A stretch of DNA of 64,000 bases from Chitinophaga pollutisoli (GTDB lineage Bacteria > Bacteroidota > Bacteroidia > Chitinophagales > Chitinophagaceae). Below the pieces are notes generated by a model. That model saw only the letters and a list, made by a program, of their open reading frames with translations, did not search any database and was not told the DNA's origin. This document shows, in pieces, positions 17,197 through 24,958 of this stretch; within the stretch, counting starts at the first letter, position 1; the number at the start of each line of letters is the position of its first letter. Location: positions 4,928,001 through 4,992,000 of the forward strand of contig NZ_CP149822.1 of the NCBI RefSeq assembly GCF_038396755.1, given 5' to 3'. The position numbers were made by a program, and so were the translations under genes.

Positions 17197-17272
17197 AGTG
17201 GTTATTTTTATAAGAACTTTTTTCGTTGGGATTGCAAAGATAGGAATAGTTTTTATTCTGCCAACTTTTTTC

Positions 17273-18103
17273 TCATTTTTCTGCGAATTCGTATTTGTAC
17301 GCAATACGTCCAAGCAGCTCTAACCCTTTGCCATAGCAGTCTTCGCGCTGCGGTAACCCTTTCGCGTCGTAGGTGTATTTCCAGATGAGATAGTCCCCCG
17401 TTTCTACTGTCACCACCGTCATCGCCGCTACTTTTCCATCCGTTCCATACTCGAAAGAATAATCCGGCAACATTCGCTTACGCGATGGGTGATACCGCAA
17501 TACATCCGTGAGCTTGCCATCGGCATCGTAGTTGTAGTAAAACCGTTGCTTCCCAGGTTCCTGCTCCTCCGTCACGTGGCCGAGGCTGTCGGTCTTGAAC
17601 GCTACCACAACAGAATCTGCGCTTCCTTTAAACAGGAACATCCGGAGCAGCCTGCCGGTGCTGTCATATTGATAACGGTGCTTTTCCTGTAGCCGGTACT
17701 TGTCTTCCCGCCCGCGCACCCCGGATTCCACTTCCTGCAGCAACCCGTTTTCCGTGTACCGGTATTGCACGGTAGCGATGGTATGCTCGGTACTGTCGAC
17801 CGTCCGGGTCAGCCGTCCGCTGGCGCTGAAGGTGCTCGTCAATACCGATCGCCCGCTGTTGCGGCTCTGCGTCACCGCTTTGAGCTGGCGGTAGGGCGCC
17901 TGCGTCGTGCGCACGCACACGAAATCATTGTCCGTTTCCTGGTTGGCGTCCAGCGAACGAACCACCTGCCCGGTCACTTTGTTGGCTTTGAACTGCGCCA
18001 TGGTGGCGGCGGTTTGGCGGGTGCTGATGATGTCCTGGTAATAATGCTGCCCCCGGGCGGCGCCCAAGGCCAGGGTAAGGCATATGGTAGTAACGATGCG
18101 CAT
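17273..18103 (-). CDS. Secreted YD/RHS-like repeat protein, hypothetical
   Basis: 276 residues from the ATG at 18103. That start gives a signal peptide (RIVTTICLTLALGAARGQ) and leaves a short leader after the promoter at 18123-18130, whereas the longer frame from 18151 would begin upstream of the promoter. The body has tandem Tyr-rich beta repeats (YRYTENGLLQEV, YQYDSTGRLLRM, YNYDADGKLTDV, YTYDAKGLPQRE), the pattern of short YD-repeat proteins exported by Bacteroidota. No toxin domain or sorting tail is seen. Function unknown. Confidence 0.8.
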   Translation of the reverse strand: MRIVTTICLTLALGAARGQHYYQDIISTRQTAATMAQFKANKVTGQVVRSLDANQETDNDFVCVRTTQAPYRQLKAVTQSRNSGRSVLTSTFSASGRLTRTVDSTEHTIATVQYRYTENGLLQEVESGVRGREDKYRLQEKHRYQYDSTGRLLRMFLFKGSADSVVVAFKTDSLGHVTEEQEPGKQRFYYNYDADGKLTDVLRYHPSRKRMLPDYSFEYGTDGKVAAMTVVTVETGDYLIWKYTYDAKGLPQREDCYGKGLELLGRIAYKYEFAEK

Positions 18104-18122
18104 ATCTCGATAATGGTGTTCG

Positions 18123-18130
18123 CAAATGTA
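18123..18130 (-). promoter_or_regulatory. Bacteroidota promoter (TTG-18 bp-TACATTTG) for the YD-repeat gene
   Basis: The minus-strand -7 box TACATTTG is preceded by TTTTG with exactly 18 bp between. It supports the start codon at 18103. Confidence 0.65.
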
Positions 18131-18218
18131 CAAACGTTCCGGGCTTTGCAAAACGTATGTGGTCCCAATAAATTCGAAATTAGTTATATTTATTCTGCAT
18201 TAACCTCACTCATCGACA

Positions 18219-18671
18219 TTGAAAACGCAACACCTCCGGCAGGAGAAGACCTGCCTCAACTGCGGGCACCCCTTGCCGGACGGGTTCTGCGGCCATGGCG
18301 GCCAGGAGAACGTGGAAACCGGGGAGTCCTTCGGGCACCTGGTCAACCATTTTTTCCAGGATATCACTTGCTACGATTCCAAATTCCTCACCACCCTCAA
18401 ATTCCTGTTCTTTTACCCAGGCCTCCTGACCCGGGAATATATCGCCGGCAAAAGAATGTCGTACGTCAACCCCGTCCGGCTGTACGTGTTCACGTCGTTC
18501 GTATTTTTCCTCATGATGGGCATTTCGGCGCCGCAGCACGACCCGTACGACCGCCGGCAACAAGGCTCCTTCCCCCGGCTGATGGATTCCCTCGTTTTTC
18601 CTGCTGATCATTTTCGCGGTGATATAGCAGTAAGGCACATACGGCGCGGGGCGTTTCTTGCAATTCAATAA
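18219..18671 (+). pseudogene. Truncated duplicate of the DUF3667 gene
   Basis: It starts with TTG at 18219 and is nearly identical over ~110 residues to the next gene (KTQHLRQ.KTCLNCGH, ESFGHLV.HFFQDIT, LTREYIAGKRM, RLYVFTSF), then diverges and ends at 150 residues instead of 339. The zinc ribbon has lost its fourth ligand (FCGHGGQ against FCTHCGQ in the intact copy). In a neighbouring frame the DNA ends FFLLIIFAVI-stop near 18624, like the hydrophobic end of the intact copy, so an internal deletion plus a frameshift explains the remnant. Confidence 0.8.
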
Positions 18672-18729
18672 CGGGGGAAAGCGCATTTTGGCTATCTTTA
18701 CCCCGCCTTAACCTGTCTTCAGTCATATC

Positions 18730-19749
18730 GTGAAAACACAGCATCTCCGGCAGGATAAAACCTGTCTTAACTGCGGGCACGAAGTGCCGGAACGTTTCTG
18801 TACCCATTGCGGCCAGGAAAACGTGGATACCAAAGAGTCTTTCGGGCACCTGGTCAGCCATTTCTTTCAGGATATCACCCATTATGATTCCAAGCTGCTC
18901 CTGACGCTGAAATACCTCTTTTTCTACCCCGGACGGCTCACCAGGGAATACATCGCCGGCAAAAGGATGACTTTCGTGAATCCCATCCGGCTGTATGTAT
19001 TTACTTCGTTCCTGTTCTTTTTGCTCGCCGCCATCACCGCCGGCAATCATCATGACCCATACGCACGCGAAAGCGAAACGGAAGTGGCCAAACAGAAGGC
19101 GACGTTCAGCGGTATGCGCAGCACCGCCGAAAAAATCCGGGAAAAACTGGCGGAAGGAAGGGTTGCCCCGGAAGATACCGCCAATGCCATCAGCGGCGCG
19201 AATGTGCTGGATCTTATCGCCGAGGACTCCCTCCAAAATTCGGCGCATGTATACGACTCCCTGCAGCAAACGCTTCCGGCCGAACAGCAGGACAGCTGGA
19301 TACAACGCAAGGCGCTCATCCGGCTCCTGGAGATGCGGGATAAATACGGGGCGAATATGGGTTATGTGCTGGAGGAGAAATTCCTCCACAATTACCCCAA
19401 ACTTTTCTTTCTCCTGTTGCCTTTCTTTGCCTTATTGCTGAAATGGTTCTATCGCAAGAGAAAGGACCTGGTATATGGCGATCATGCCATTTTCTCTATC
19501 CACACCCACACGCTGGTGTTCATGATCGGCATCCTCGCCATGCTGATCGGCTTGCCGTTCCATGGTTTTGCCTATTACGGCTGGCTGGCGCTGCTGGTAT
19601 TCCTATACCTGGTGCTCTCGATCCGGAACACGTATCGCGTTTCTTTCGGGTCGGCGCTGGGAACTTCCCTGGGCGTGGTGCTGGGATATGCCATTGGCAC
19701 GTTGATCGTATTGATATTGTTTACATTGCTTATTTTTGTTTTCACTTAA
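18730..19749 (+). CDS. DUF3667 zinc-ribbon membrane protein
   Basis: 339 residues with a GTG start. The N-terminal zinc ribbon CLNCG..FCTHCG (residues 12-28) is followed by the conserved SFGHLVSHFFQDITHYDSK block, a first membrane segment after LTREYIAGKR (about 80-100), a charged periplasmic or cytosolic loop (about 105-215), and four C-terminal membrane segments. The family is widespread in Bacteroidota and of unknown function. It follows a truncated copy of itself by 58 bp and precedes an enoyl-CoA hydratase by 20 bp. Confidence 0.88.
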   Translation: MKTQHLRQDKTCLNCGHEVPERFCTHCGQENVDTKESFGHLVSHFFQDITHYDSKLLLTLKYLFFYPGRLTREYIAGKRMTFVNPIRLYVFTSFLFFLLAAITAGNHHDPYARESETEVAKQKATFSGMRSTAEKIREKLAEGRVAPEDTANAISGANVLDLIAEDSLQNSAHVYDSLQQTLPAEQQDSWIQRKALIRLLEMRDKYGANMGYVLEEKFLHNYPKLFFLLLPFFALLLKWFYRKRKDLVYGDHAIFSIHTHTLVFMIGILAMLIGLPFHGFAYYGWLALLVFLYLVLSIRNTYRVSFGSALGTSLGVVLGYAIGTLIVLILFTLLIFVFT

Positions 19750-19769
19750 TAAGCCAAAATCATACACCA

Positions 19770-20549
19770 ATGACCCCCGAATTCATCATCGTAACGCCGC
19801 AGGCCCGGCCCTATATCGCGCACGTTCAACTGAACCGGCCCAAAGAGCTCAACGCGCTCAACCTCCAGCTCATGCAGGAGCTCCGCGATGCGCTCCAGCA
19901 ACTGGATGCCGACGAAAACGTGCGCTGCATCGTGCTCAGCGGCAACGATAAGGCCTTCGCCGCGGGAGCCGATATTAAACAGATGGCGGGCCGCACGGCG
20001 GTGGATATGTACAATATCGACCAGTTCACGATCTGGGACGGGATTAAAAAAATCCGCAAGCCCATCATCGCCGCTGTGAGCGGCTTCGCCTTGGGCGGCG
20101 GTTGCGAACTGGCCATGCTCTGCGATATGATCGTAGCCAGCGAAACGGCGAAATTCGGCCAGCCCGAAATCAAAATCGGCGTGATGCCCGGCGCCGGCGG
20201 CACCCAGCGCCTCACCCGCGCAGTAGGCAAAGCCCTCGCCATGGAAATGGTGCTCACCGGCCGGTTCATCTCCGCCGGAGAAGCCCTCGCAGCAGGCTTA
20301 ATTAACCGCATCGCACCCGTGGAGCTCTTCCTGGAAGATGCTTTCCGCCTCGCGGCCGATGTGGCCAGACAAAGCCCGCTGGCCGTGAAAGTGGCCAAGG
20401 AATCCGTGCTCCGCGCGTTCGACAGTACCCTGGAAGAAGGCCTGCACTTCGAAAGAAAGAATTTTTACCTCCTCTTCGCGTCGGAAGACCAGAAAGAGGG
20501 CATGAAGGCTTTCATGGAAAAAAGAGAGCCCGTGTTCACCGGCAAATAA
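19770..20549 (+). CDS. Enoyl-CoA hydratase/isomerase (crotonase family)
   Basis: 259 residues from the ATG at 19770; a longer open frame upstream lies inside the DUF3667 gene. It hydrates 2-enoyl-CoA in fatty-acid or aromatic-acid beta-oxidation. Crotonase features seen: LNRPKELNALN, the oxyanion-hole region AFAAGADIKQM and GFALGGGCELAMLCD, and the two catalytic glutamates in GGGCELA and GQPEIKIGVMPGAGGTQRL. The C-terminal helix block EGLHFERKNFYLLFASEDQKEGMKAF is standard. Length fits single-domain hydratases (PaaF/FadB-N like). The specific pathway cannot be told from neighbours. Confidence 0.94.
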   Translation: MTPEFIIVTPQARPYIAHVQLNRPKELNALNLQLMQELRDALQQLDADENVRCIVLSGNDKAFAAGADIKQMAGRTAVDMYNIDQFTIWDGIKKIRKPIIAAVSGFALGGGCELAMLCDMIVASETAKFGQPEIKIGVMPGAGGTQRLTRAVGKALAMEMVLTGRFISAGEALAAGLINRIAPVELFLEDAFRLAADVARQSPLAVKVAKESVLRAFDSTLEEGLHFERKNFYLLFASEDQKEGMKAFMEKREPVFTGK

Positions 20550-20569
20550 CCATATAAAAGCAAACGCGT

Positions 20570-21205
20570 ATGCAAGTGCAACCTTTTGAAAAGTTACTGG
20601 AAAACAACAAGGAATGGGCCGCCAGAATGGTGGCGGAAGATAAAGACTTCTTCCACCGCCTGCAGGATCAGCAAGCCCCCAAATTCCTGTGGATCGGTTG
20701 CTCCGACAGCCGCGTTCCGGCCGACCGTATCACCAATACCCAACCCGGTGAGATCTTCGTTCACCGGAATATCGCCAACATGGTGGTGCATACCGACATG
20801 AACCTGCTTTCCGTACTCGAATACGCCGTGAAAGTCCTTGAAGTGGAACATATCCTCGTGGTAGGCCACTACGGCTGCGGCGGGGTGAGGGCAGCCATGG
20901 GAAACCAGAACCTCGGCATCATCAATCCCTGGCTGAAACACATAAAAGACGTATACCGTTTTCATAAAGACGAAATCGACGCGCTCGAAACTACCGATCA
21001 ACAGGTGGACCGCCTCACCGAACTGAACGTGAAAGAGCAGGTGATGAACCTCGCAAAAACAATCACCGTCCAGGAAGCATGGCACAAACACAAACGGCCT
21101 TATCTGCACGGATGGGTATACGGCCTGAGCGATGGGCTCATCAACCCCGTGTTTGACATGGAGCCCGGCCAGCACATCGATCCGCTCTACGAATACAAAC
21201 TGTAA
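20570..21205 (+). CDS. can: Beta-class carbonic anhydrase
   Basis: 211 residues; interconverts CO2 and bicarbonate in the cytosol. Zinc ligands are Cys44, His100 and Cys103 (CSDSRVP and HYGCGG), with the Asp46-Arg48 dyad that gates the site. Length and the KEQVMNLAKTITVQEAW segment fit E. coli Can-type enzymes. It sits 20 bp after the hydratase and 11 bp before a lipoprotein gene, so the three may be co-transcribed. Confidence 0.96.
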   Translation: MQVQPFEKLLENNKEWAARMVAEDKDFFHRLQDQQAPKFLWIGCSDSRVPADRITNTQPGEIFVHRNIANMVVHTDMNLLSVLEYAVKVLEVEHILVVGHYGCGGVRAAMGNQNLGIINPWLKHIKDVYRFHKDEIDALETTDQQVDRLTELNVKEQVMNLAKTITVQEAWHKHKRPYLHGWVYGLSDGLINPVFDMEPGQHIDPLYEYKL

Positions 21206-21216
21206 AGCCGAGACAT

Positions 21217-21732
21217 ATGAAATACGGTATCATCCTGCTGGCTACCCTCGCGGTTGCCTGTCAAACCCGGCAGCAACCGGATACGGAATCGAGCCAGCCA
21301 GATTCTGTGGTCATGACCCCGACTGACACCATGATTACCATTACCGACACGGCCGTTGTGCCCGCACTCGTGGAATCATGGAAAACCTTTGAGCAATACA
21401 ACGGGAAATATGCCGCGGATGTAAAACTCCTGCAAAAGCAGCCGCTCAAAGAGCGCCTGAAAGCCATGTTGGGAGCGGAGGAGAAAGATTTTGCCACCCG
21501 ATACGGCACCACGCCCCCTATAGAAGTCGATAACGGCATCTTATTTAACGAAGGCTGCAAACCGCACAATTGCTCCGTGGAAGAAGCGGCCATCGCCATT
21601 GATATGAAGAAAGATGTGATCTACATCGGCATCGCACGGAACAAAGTGGTGAAATTGTATGGTGAAAACGGAGATTCCGCGTATCCGGACAAGCTCCTGC
21701 AATGGATGATGAAATTCGAATCCGCCCAATAG
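21217..21732 (+). CDS. Ivy-like lipoprotein (putative lysozyme inhibitor)
   Basis: 171 residues with a lipobox ending at Cys15 (LLATLAVAC) and a low-complexity Thr/Ser/Asp linker to ~50. The folded part carries CKPHNC at 114-119, which matches the CKPHDC loop that plugs the lysozyme active site in Ivy, followed by EEAAIAIDMKKDVIYIGI as in Ivy's beta strands. If so it protects peptidoglycan in the periplasm or at the surface. The assignment rests on the loop, overall size and strand pattern. The upstream carbonic anhydrase gives no hint. A terminator follows. Confidence 0.7.
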   Translation: MKYGIILLATLAVACQTRQQPDTESSQPDSVVMTPTDTMITITDTAVVPALVESWKTFEQYNGKYAADVKLLQKQPLKERLKAMLGAEEKDFATRYGTTPPIEVDNGILFNEGCKPHNCSVEEAAIAIDMKKDVIYIGIARNKVVKLYGENGDSAYPDKLLQWMMKFESAQ

Positions 21733-21765
21733 AAAAAGCCCGGTATCGCTACCGGGCTTTTTTAT
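21733..21765. terminator. Terminator between the Ivy-like gene and tex
   Basis: Stem AGCCCGGTA/TACCGGGCT with a 4-nt loop and flanking A and T tracts, usable by both converging transcripts. Confidence 0.88.
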
Positions 21766-21782
21766 GTTCTGTCAGTGTGTGA

Positions 21783-24029
21783 TCACTTGAATTTGGACTT
21801 CAGCGCCAGCAGTTTGGCCTGGAAGTCGTTCAGCGGCTCTTCCTTCGCGGGCCTGCGTTCCCGGCGTTGTCCGCCGCCACCGCCGCCGTTGCCGGATTGG
21901 GGGGCATTGTCTTTCATGGAAAGCGAGATGCGTTTGCGCGCAATGTCAATTTCCAGCACCGTTACCGTTACTTTCTGGTTGAGTTTCACGGCTTCGTTGG
22001 GGTTGCTGATGAACTTGTTGCTGAGGTGGGAGATGTGCACCAGGCCGTCCTGCTTCACGCCGATGTCGACGAACGCGCCGAAAGCGGTGATATTGGTCAC
22101 CACGCCGGGGAGCGTCATGCCGGGTTTCACGTCTTCCATCGACTTGATGCCTTCCGCATATTCGAAGATGGCGATCTCGTCGCGCGGGTCGCGGCTGGGT
22201 TTGGCGAGTTCCTTGAGGATATCTTCCACGGTGAGCTGGCCGATTTCTTCGGTGATGAATTCCTTGATATTGATTTTTTTCCGGAGATCTTCCTTACCCA
22301 TCAGTTCTTCCACGCTGCATTGTTGTTTGGCGGCGATTTCTTCCACCAGTTTGTAGCGTTCGGGGTGAACGGCGGAGTTATCCAGCGGGTTGTCGCCATT
22401 TTCGATCCGGAGGAAGCCGGCGCACTGTTCGAAAGCTTTGTCGCCGAGGCGGGATACCTTCTTCAGTTCCTGGCGGTTTTTGAAAGCACCGTTTTCCTTG
22501 CGGTATTTCACGATGTTTTCCGCCAGCGAGGGGCCGAGGCCGGAAATGTAGGCGAGCAGGTGCTTGGACGCGGTGTTAAGGTTCACGCCCACGTTGTTCA
22601 CGCAGCTCACCACCACGCGGTCGAGGCTTTGTTTGAGGTGGCTTTGGTTCACGTCGTGCTGGTATTGCCCTACGCCGATGGCTTTGGGATCGATTTTCAC
22701 CAGTTCGGCGAGGGGATCGATGAGCCTGCGGCCGATGGATACGGCGCCGCGCACGGTTACATCGTGGTCGGGGAACTCTTCACGCGCCACTTCGGAAGCG
22801 GAATATACGGAAGCGCCGCTTTCGTTGACCATGAAAACATTCACTTTCTTCCCGAAATCGATCTTTTTGATGAACTCTTCGGTTTCGCGGCCTGCGGTGC
22901 CGTTACCTACGGCGATGGCGGCCGCGTCGTATTTCGCCACCCAGGATTTGAGCAGGTGTTCGGCGTCCTGGGCTTTGTAGTTCTTTTCGAGGGGGAACAT
23001 CACGTCGTTGGCCAGGAGGTTGCCCTGGTTGTCGAGCGCTACGGTTTTGCAGCCGGTGCGGTACCCCGGGTCCACGGCGATCACGGCTTTGGGGCCGAGG
23101 GGCGCGGCGAGAAGCAGCTGGCGGAGGTTCTCGGCGAACACTTCGATCGCCTCAGTATCGGCTTTTTCCTTGGCTACCGAGCGGGATTCGTTCTCGAGCG
23201 AGGGGCGGAGCAGGCGCTTGTACGCATCGTCGGCCGCTTTGGCTACCTGCTGGCTGGCAGGGCCGTTGCCGGTCACGAACTGCTTATGTACGATGCCTTT
23301 GGCTTCTTCCTCATCCGGCGCGATGTTGCCGAAAAGGATGCCCTCGGCCTCTGCGCGGAGGATGGCCAGCACGCGGTGGGAGGGGATGGAAGTCAGATCT
23401 TCGTTGAAATCGAAGTAATCCTTGTATTTCACGCCGTCGGTTTCCTTGCCTTCAATCACTTTCGAGCTGAACTTGGCGGTATGGGTGAAGAGCTTGCGGA
23501 GTTTGTCGCGCAGCTCTGCGTTTTCGTTGATTCGTTCCGCGATGATGTCGCGCGCGCCTTTGAGGGCTTCATCGGTGCTGGCTACCTGTTCGTTGAGGAA
23601 CGCCTTGGCGGCTTCATCGATATCGCCGTCCTGCTGCAGGAGGAGCATTTCGGCGAGGGGCTCCAGGCCTTTCTCGATGGCCTGCGTGGCGCGGGTCTTG
23701 CGTTTGGGTTTATAAGGAAGATAGATGTCTTCCAATTCGGCGAGCACCCAGGTGGCATTGATCTTTTCCTCCAGCTCGGGGGTGAGTTTTCCCTGTTCGC
23801 CGATGGTTTTGATAATGGTGGCCCTGCGGTCGTCCACTTCCTGGTAGCGTTTGCCCAGGTCCTCTATCTTTCCGATCTGCACCTCGTCCAGGCTGCCCGT
23901 CTGTTCTTTCCGGTATCGGCTGATGAAGGGGACGGTGGAGCCTTCAGACAAAAGGCGCATGGTATTCTCAGCCTGCCCCATCGAAATGTTCAGTTCGGCA
24001 GAAATGAGCGCCACGTGTTTCGGATTCAT
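21783..24029 (-). CDS. tex: Tex family RNA-binding protein
   Basis: 748 residues. Domains in order: Tex N-terminal helical domain (to ~320, with YLPYKPKRKTRATQA), YqgF/RNase H-like domain (VIAVDPGYRTGCKTVALD near 330), helix-hairpin-helix pair (LLAYISGLGPSLAENIV and LGDKAFEQCAGFL), and an S1 RNA-binding domain (GVVTNITAFGAFVDIGVKQ). It ends in a Gly/Arg-rich tail (GGGGGGQRRERR) often seen in Bacteroidota. It binds nucleic acid and affects transcription; the precise role is unsettled. Single gene, divergent from mazG. Confidence 0.96.
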   Translation of the reverse strand: MNPKHVALISAELNISMGQAENTMRLLSEGSTVPFISRYRKEQTGSLDEVQIGKIEDLGKRYQEVDDRRATIIKTIGEQGKLTPELEEKINATWVLAELEDIYLPYKPKRKTRATQAIEKGLEPLAEMLLLQQDGDIDEAAKAFLNEQVASTDEALKGARDIIAERINENAELRDKLRKLFTHTAKFSSKVIEGKETDGVKYKDYFDFNEDLTSIPSHRVLAILRAEAEGILFGNIAPDEEEAKGIVHKQFVTGNGPASQQVAKAADDAYKRLLRPSLENESRSVAKEKADTEAIEVFAENLRQLLLAAPLGPKAVIAVDPGYRTGCKTVALDNQGNLLANDVMFPLEKNYKAQDAEHLLKSWVAKYDAAAIAVGNGTAGRETEEFIKKIDFGKKVNVFMVNESGASVYSASEVAREEFPDHDVTVRGAVSIGRRLIDPLAELVKIDPKAIGVGQYQHDVNQSHLKQSLDRVVVSCVNNVGVNLNTASKHLLAYISGLGPSLAENIVKYRKENGAFKNRQELKKVSRLGDKAFEQCAGFLRIENGDNPLDNSAVHPERYKLVEEIAAKQQCSVEELMGKEDLRKKINIKEFITEEIGQLTVEDILKELAKPSRDPRDEIAIFEYAEGIKSMEDVKPGMTLPGVVTNITAFGAFVDIGVKQDGLVHISHLSNKFISNPNEAVKLNQKVTVTVLEIDIARKRISLSMKDNAPQSGNGGGGGGQRRERRPAKEEPLNDFQAKLLALKSKFK

Positions 24030-24060
24030 ATCAATACGTTTTGTGATTTTTCTAAGGCCG

Positions 24061-24068
24061 CAAATCTA
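24061..24068 (-). promoter_or_regulatory. -7 box (TAGATTTG) for tex
   Basis: Matches TAnnTTTG 31 bp before the tex start on the minus strand, with a TTG about 19 bp further up. Confidence 0.55.
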
Positions 24069-24188
24069 ACCAAATTGGCTGTTCAACCAAGAAAAAGAAA
24101 TTAACACCACCACCCGCCTTCCACCCCCGAATCCCGATTTTCCATTATTTTTCCGTTTCTTAGCAGCGGAACATTCACATTTATTGTT

Positions 24189-24953
24189 ATGCAGCCGGAC
24201 CAAGCTTTTAACAGATTATTGCAGATAATGGACGACCTGCGGGAAAAATGCCCCTGGGACAGGAAGCAAACCATGCTGTCGCTGCGGCAGCTTTCCATCG
24301 AGGAACTGTACGAACTGGCCGACGCCATTACCGACGAAGATTATAAAGGGATAAAGGAAGAACTGGGCGATCTGCTCCTTCATATCGTGTTTTACGCCAA
24401 GATCGGCTCCGAAAAGCAGCAATTCAACATTACCGACGTCATCAACGGGGTTTGCGACAAGCTCATCGCCCGGCATCCGCATATTTACGGCGACGTGAAA
24501 GTGGAAAATGAAGACGAGGTGAAGCAGAACTGGGAAAAACTGAAGATGCGGGAAGGAAAGGAATCCGTGCTGAGCGGCGTGCCCAAATCGCTGCCGGCGC
24601 TGGTAAAGGCGATGCGGCTGCAGGACAAGGCCCGCCAGGTGGGCTTCGAATGGGAAAATAAAGAACAGGTGTGGGCAAAGGTGGAAGAAGAAACGGCGGA
24701 ATTGCAGGAAGCGATTGCCTTGCAAAACCCCGACCAGGTGGAAGCTGAGTTCGGCGACCTGATGTTCGCCCTCGTGAATTACAGCCGCTTTTTGGGAATT
24801 GATGCCGAAAACGCCCTGGAGCGCACGAACAAGAAATTCATCGCGCGCTTCCGCAAAATGGAAGAAATGGCCGCCGGCCAGGGCCGCAGGCTCACCGATA
24901 TGAACCTTACGGAAATGGACGGCCTCTGGAATAAAATTAAGGAAGGCGAATAA
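24189..24953 (+). CDS. mazG: Nucleoside triphosphate pyrophosphohydrolase MazG
   Basis: 254 residues; hydrolyses (d)NTPs to NMP and pyrophosphate, cleaning the nucleotide pool. Two MazG domains are visible: the N-terminal one with KCPWDRKQT, EELYELADAI and EELGDLLLHIVFYA (Mg-binding EExxE and ExxD), and the C-terminal one with EEETAELQEAI and EAEFGDLMFALVNYSR. Length fits E. coli-type MazG. The next gene starts 5 bp later. Confidence 0.95.
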   Translation: MQPDQAFNRLLQIMDDLREKCPWDRKQTMLSLRQLSIEELYELADAITDEDYKGIKEELGDLLLHIVFYAKIGSEKQQFNITDVINGVCDKLIARHPHIYGDVKVENEDEVKQNWEKLKMREGKESVLSGVPKSLPALVKAMRLQDKARQVGFEWENKEQVWAKVEEETAELQEAIALQNPDQVEAEFGDLMFALVNYSRFLGIDAENALERTNKKFIARFRKMEEMAAGQGRRLTDMNLTEMDGLWNKIKEGE

Positions 24954-24958
24954 CAGAC

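Noticed and set aside
21867..24104. A 745-residue plus-strand open frame opposite tex
   Set aside because: Exact antisense shadow of tex in GC-rich DNA; composition is His/Phe/Gly-heavy with no family features, whereas the tex frame is fully conserved.
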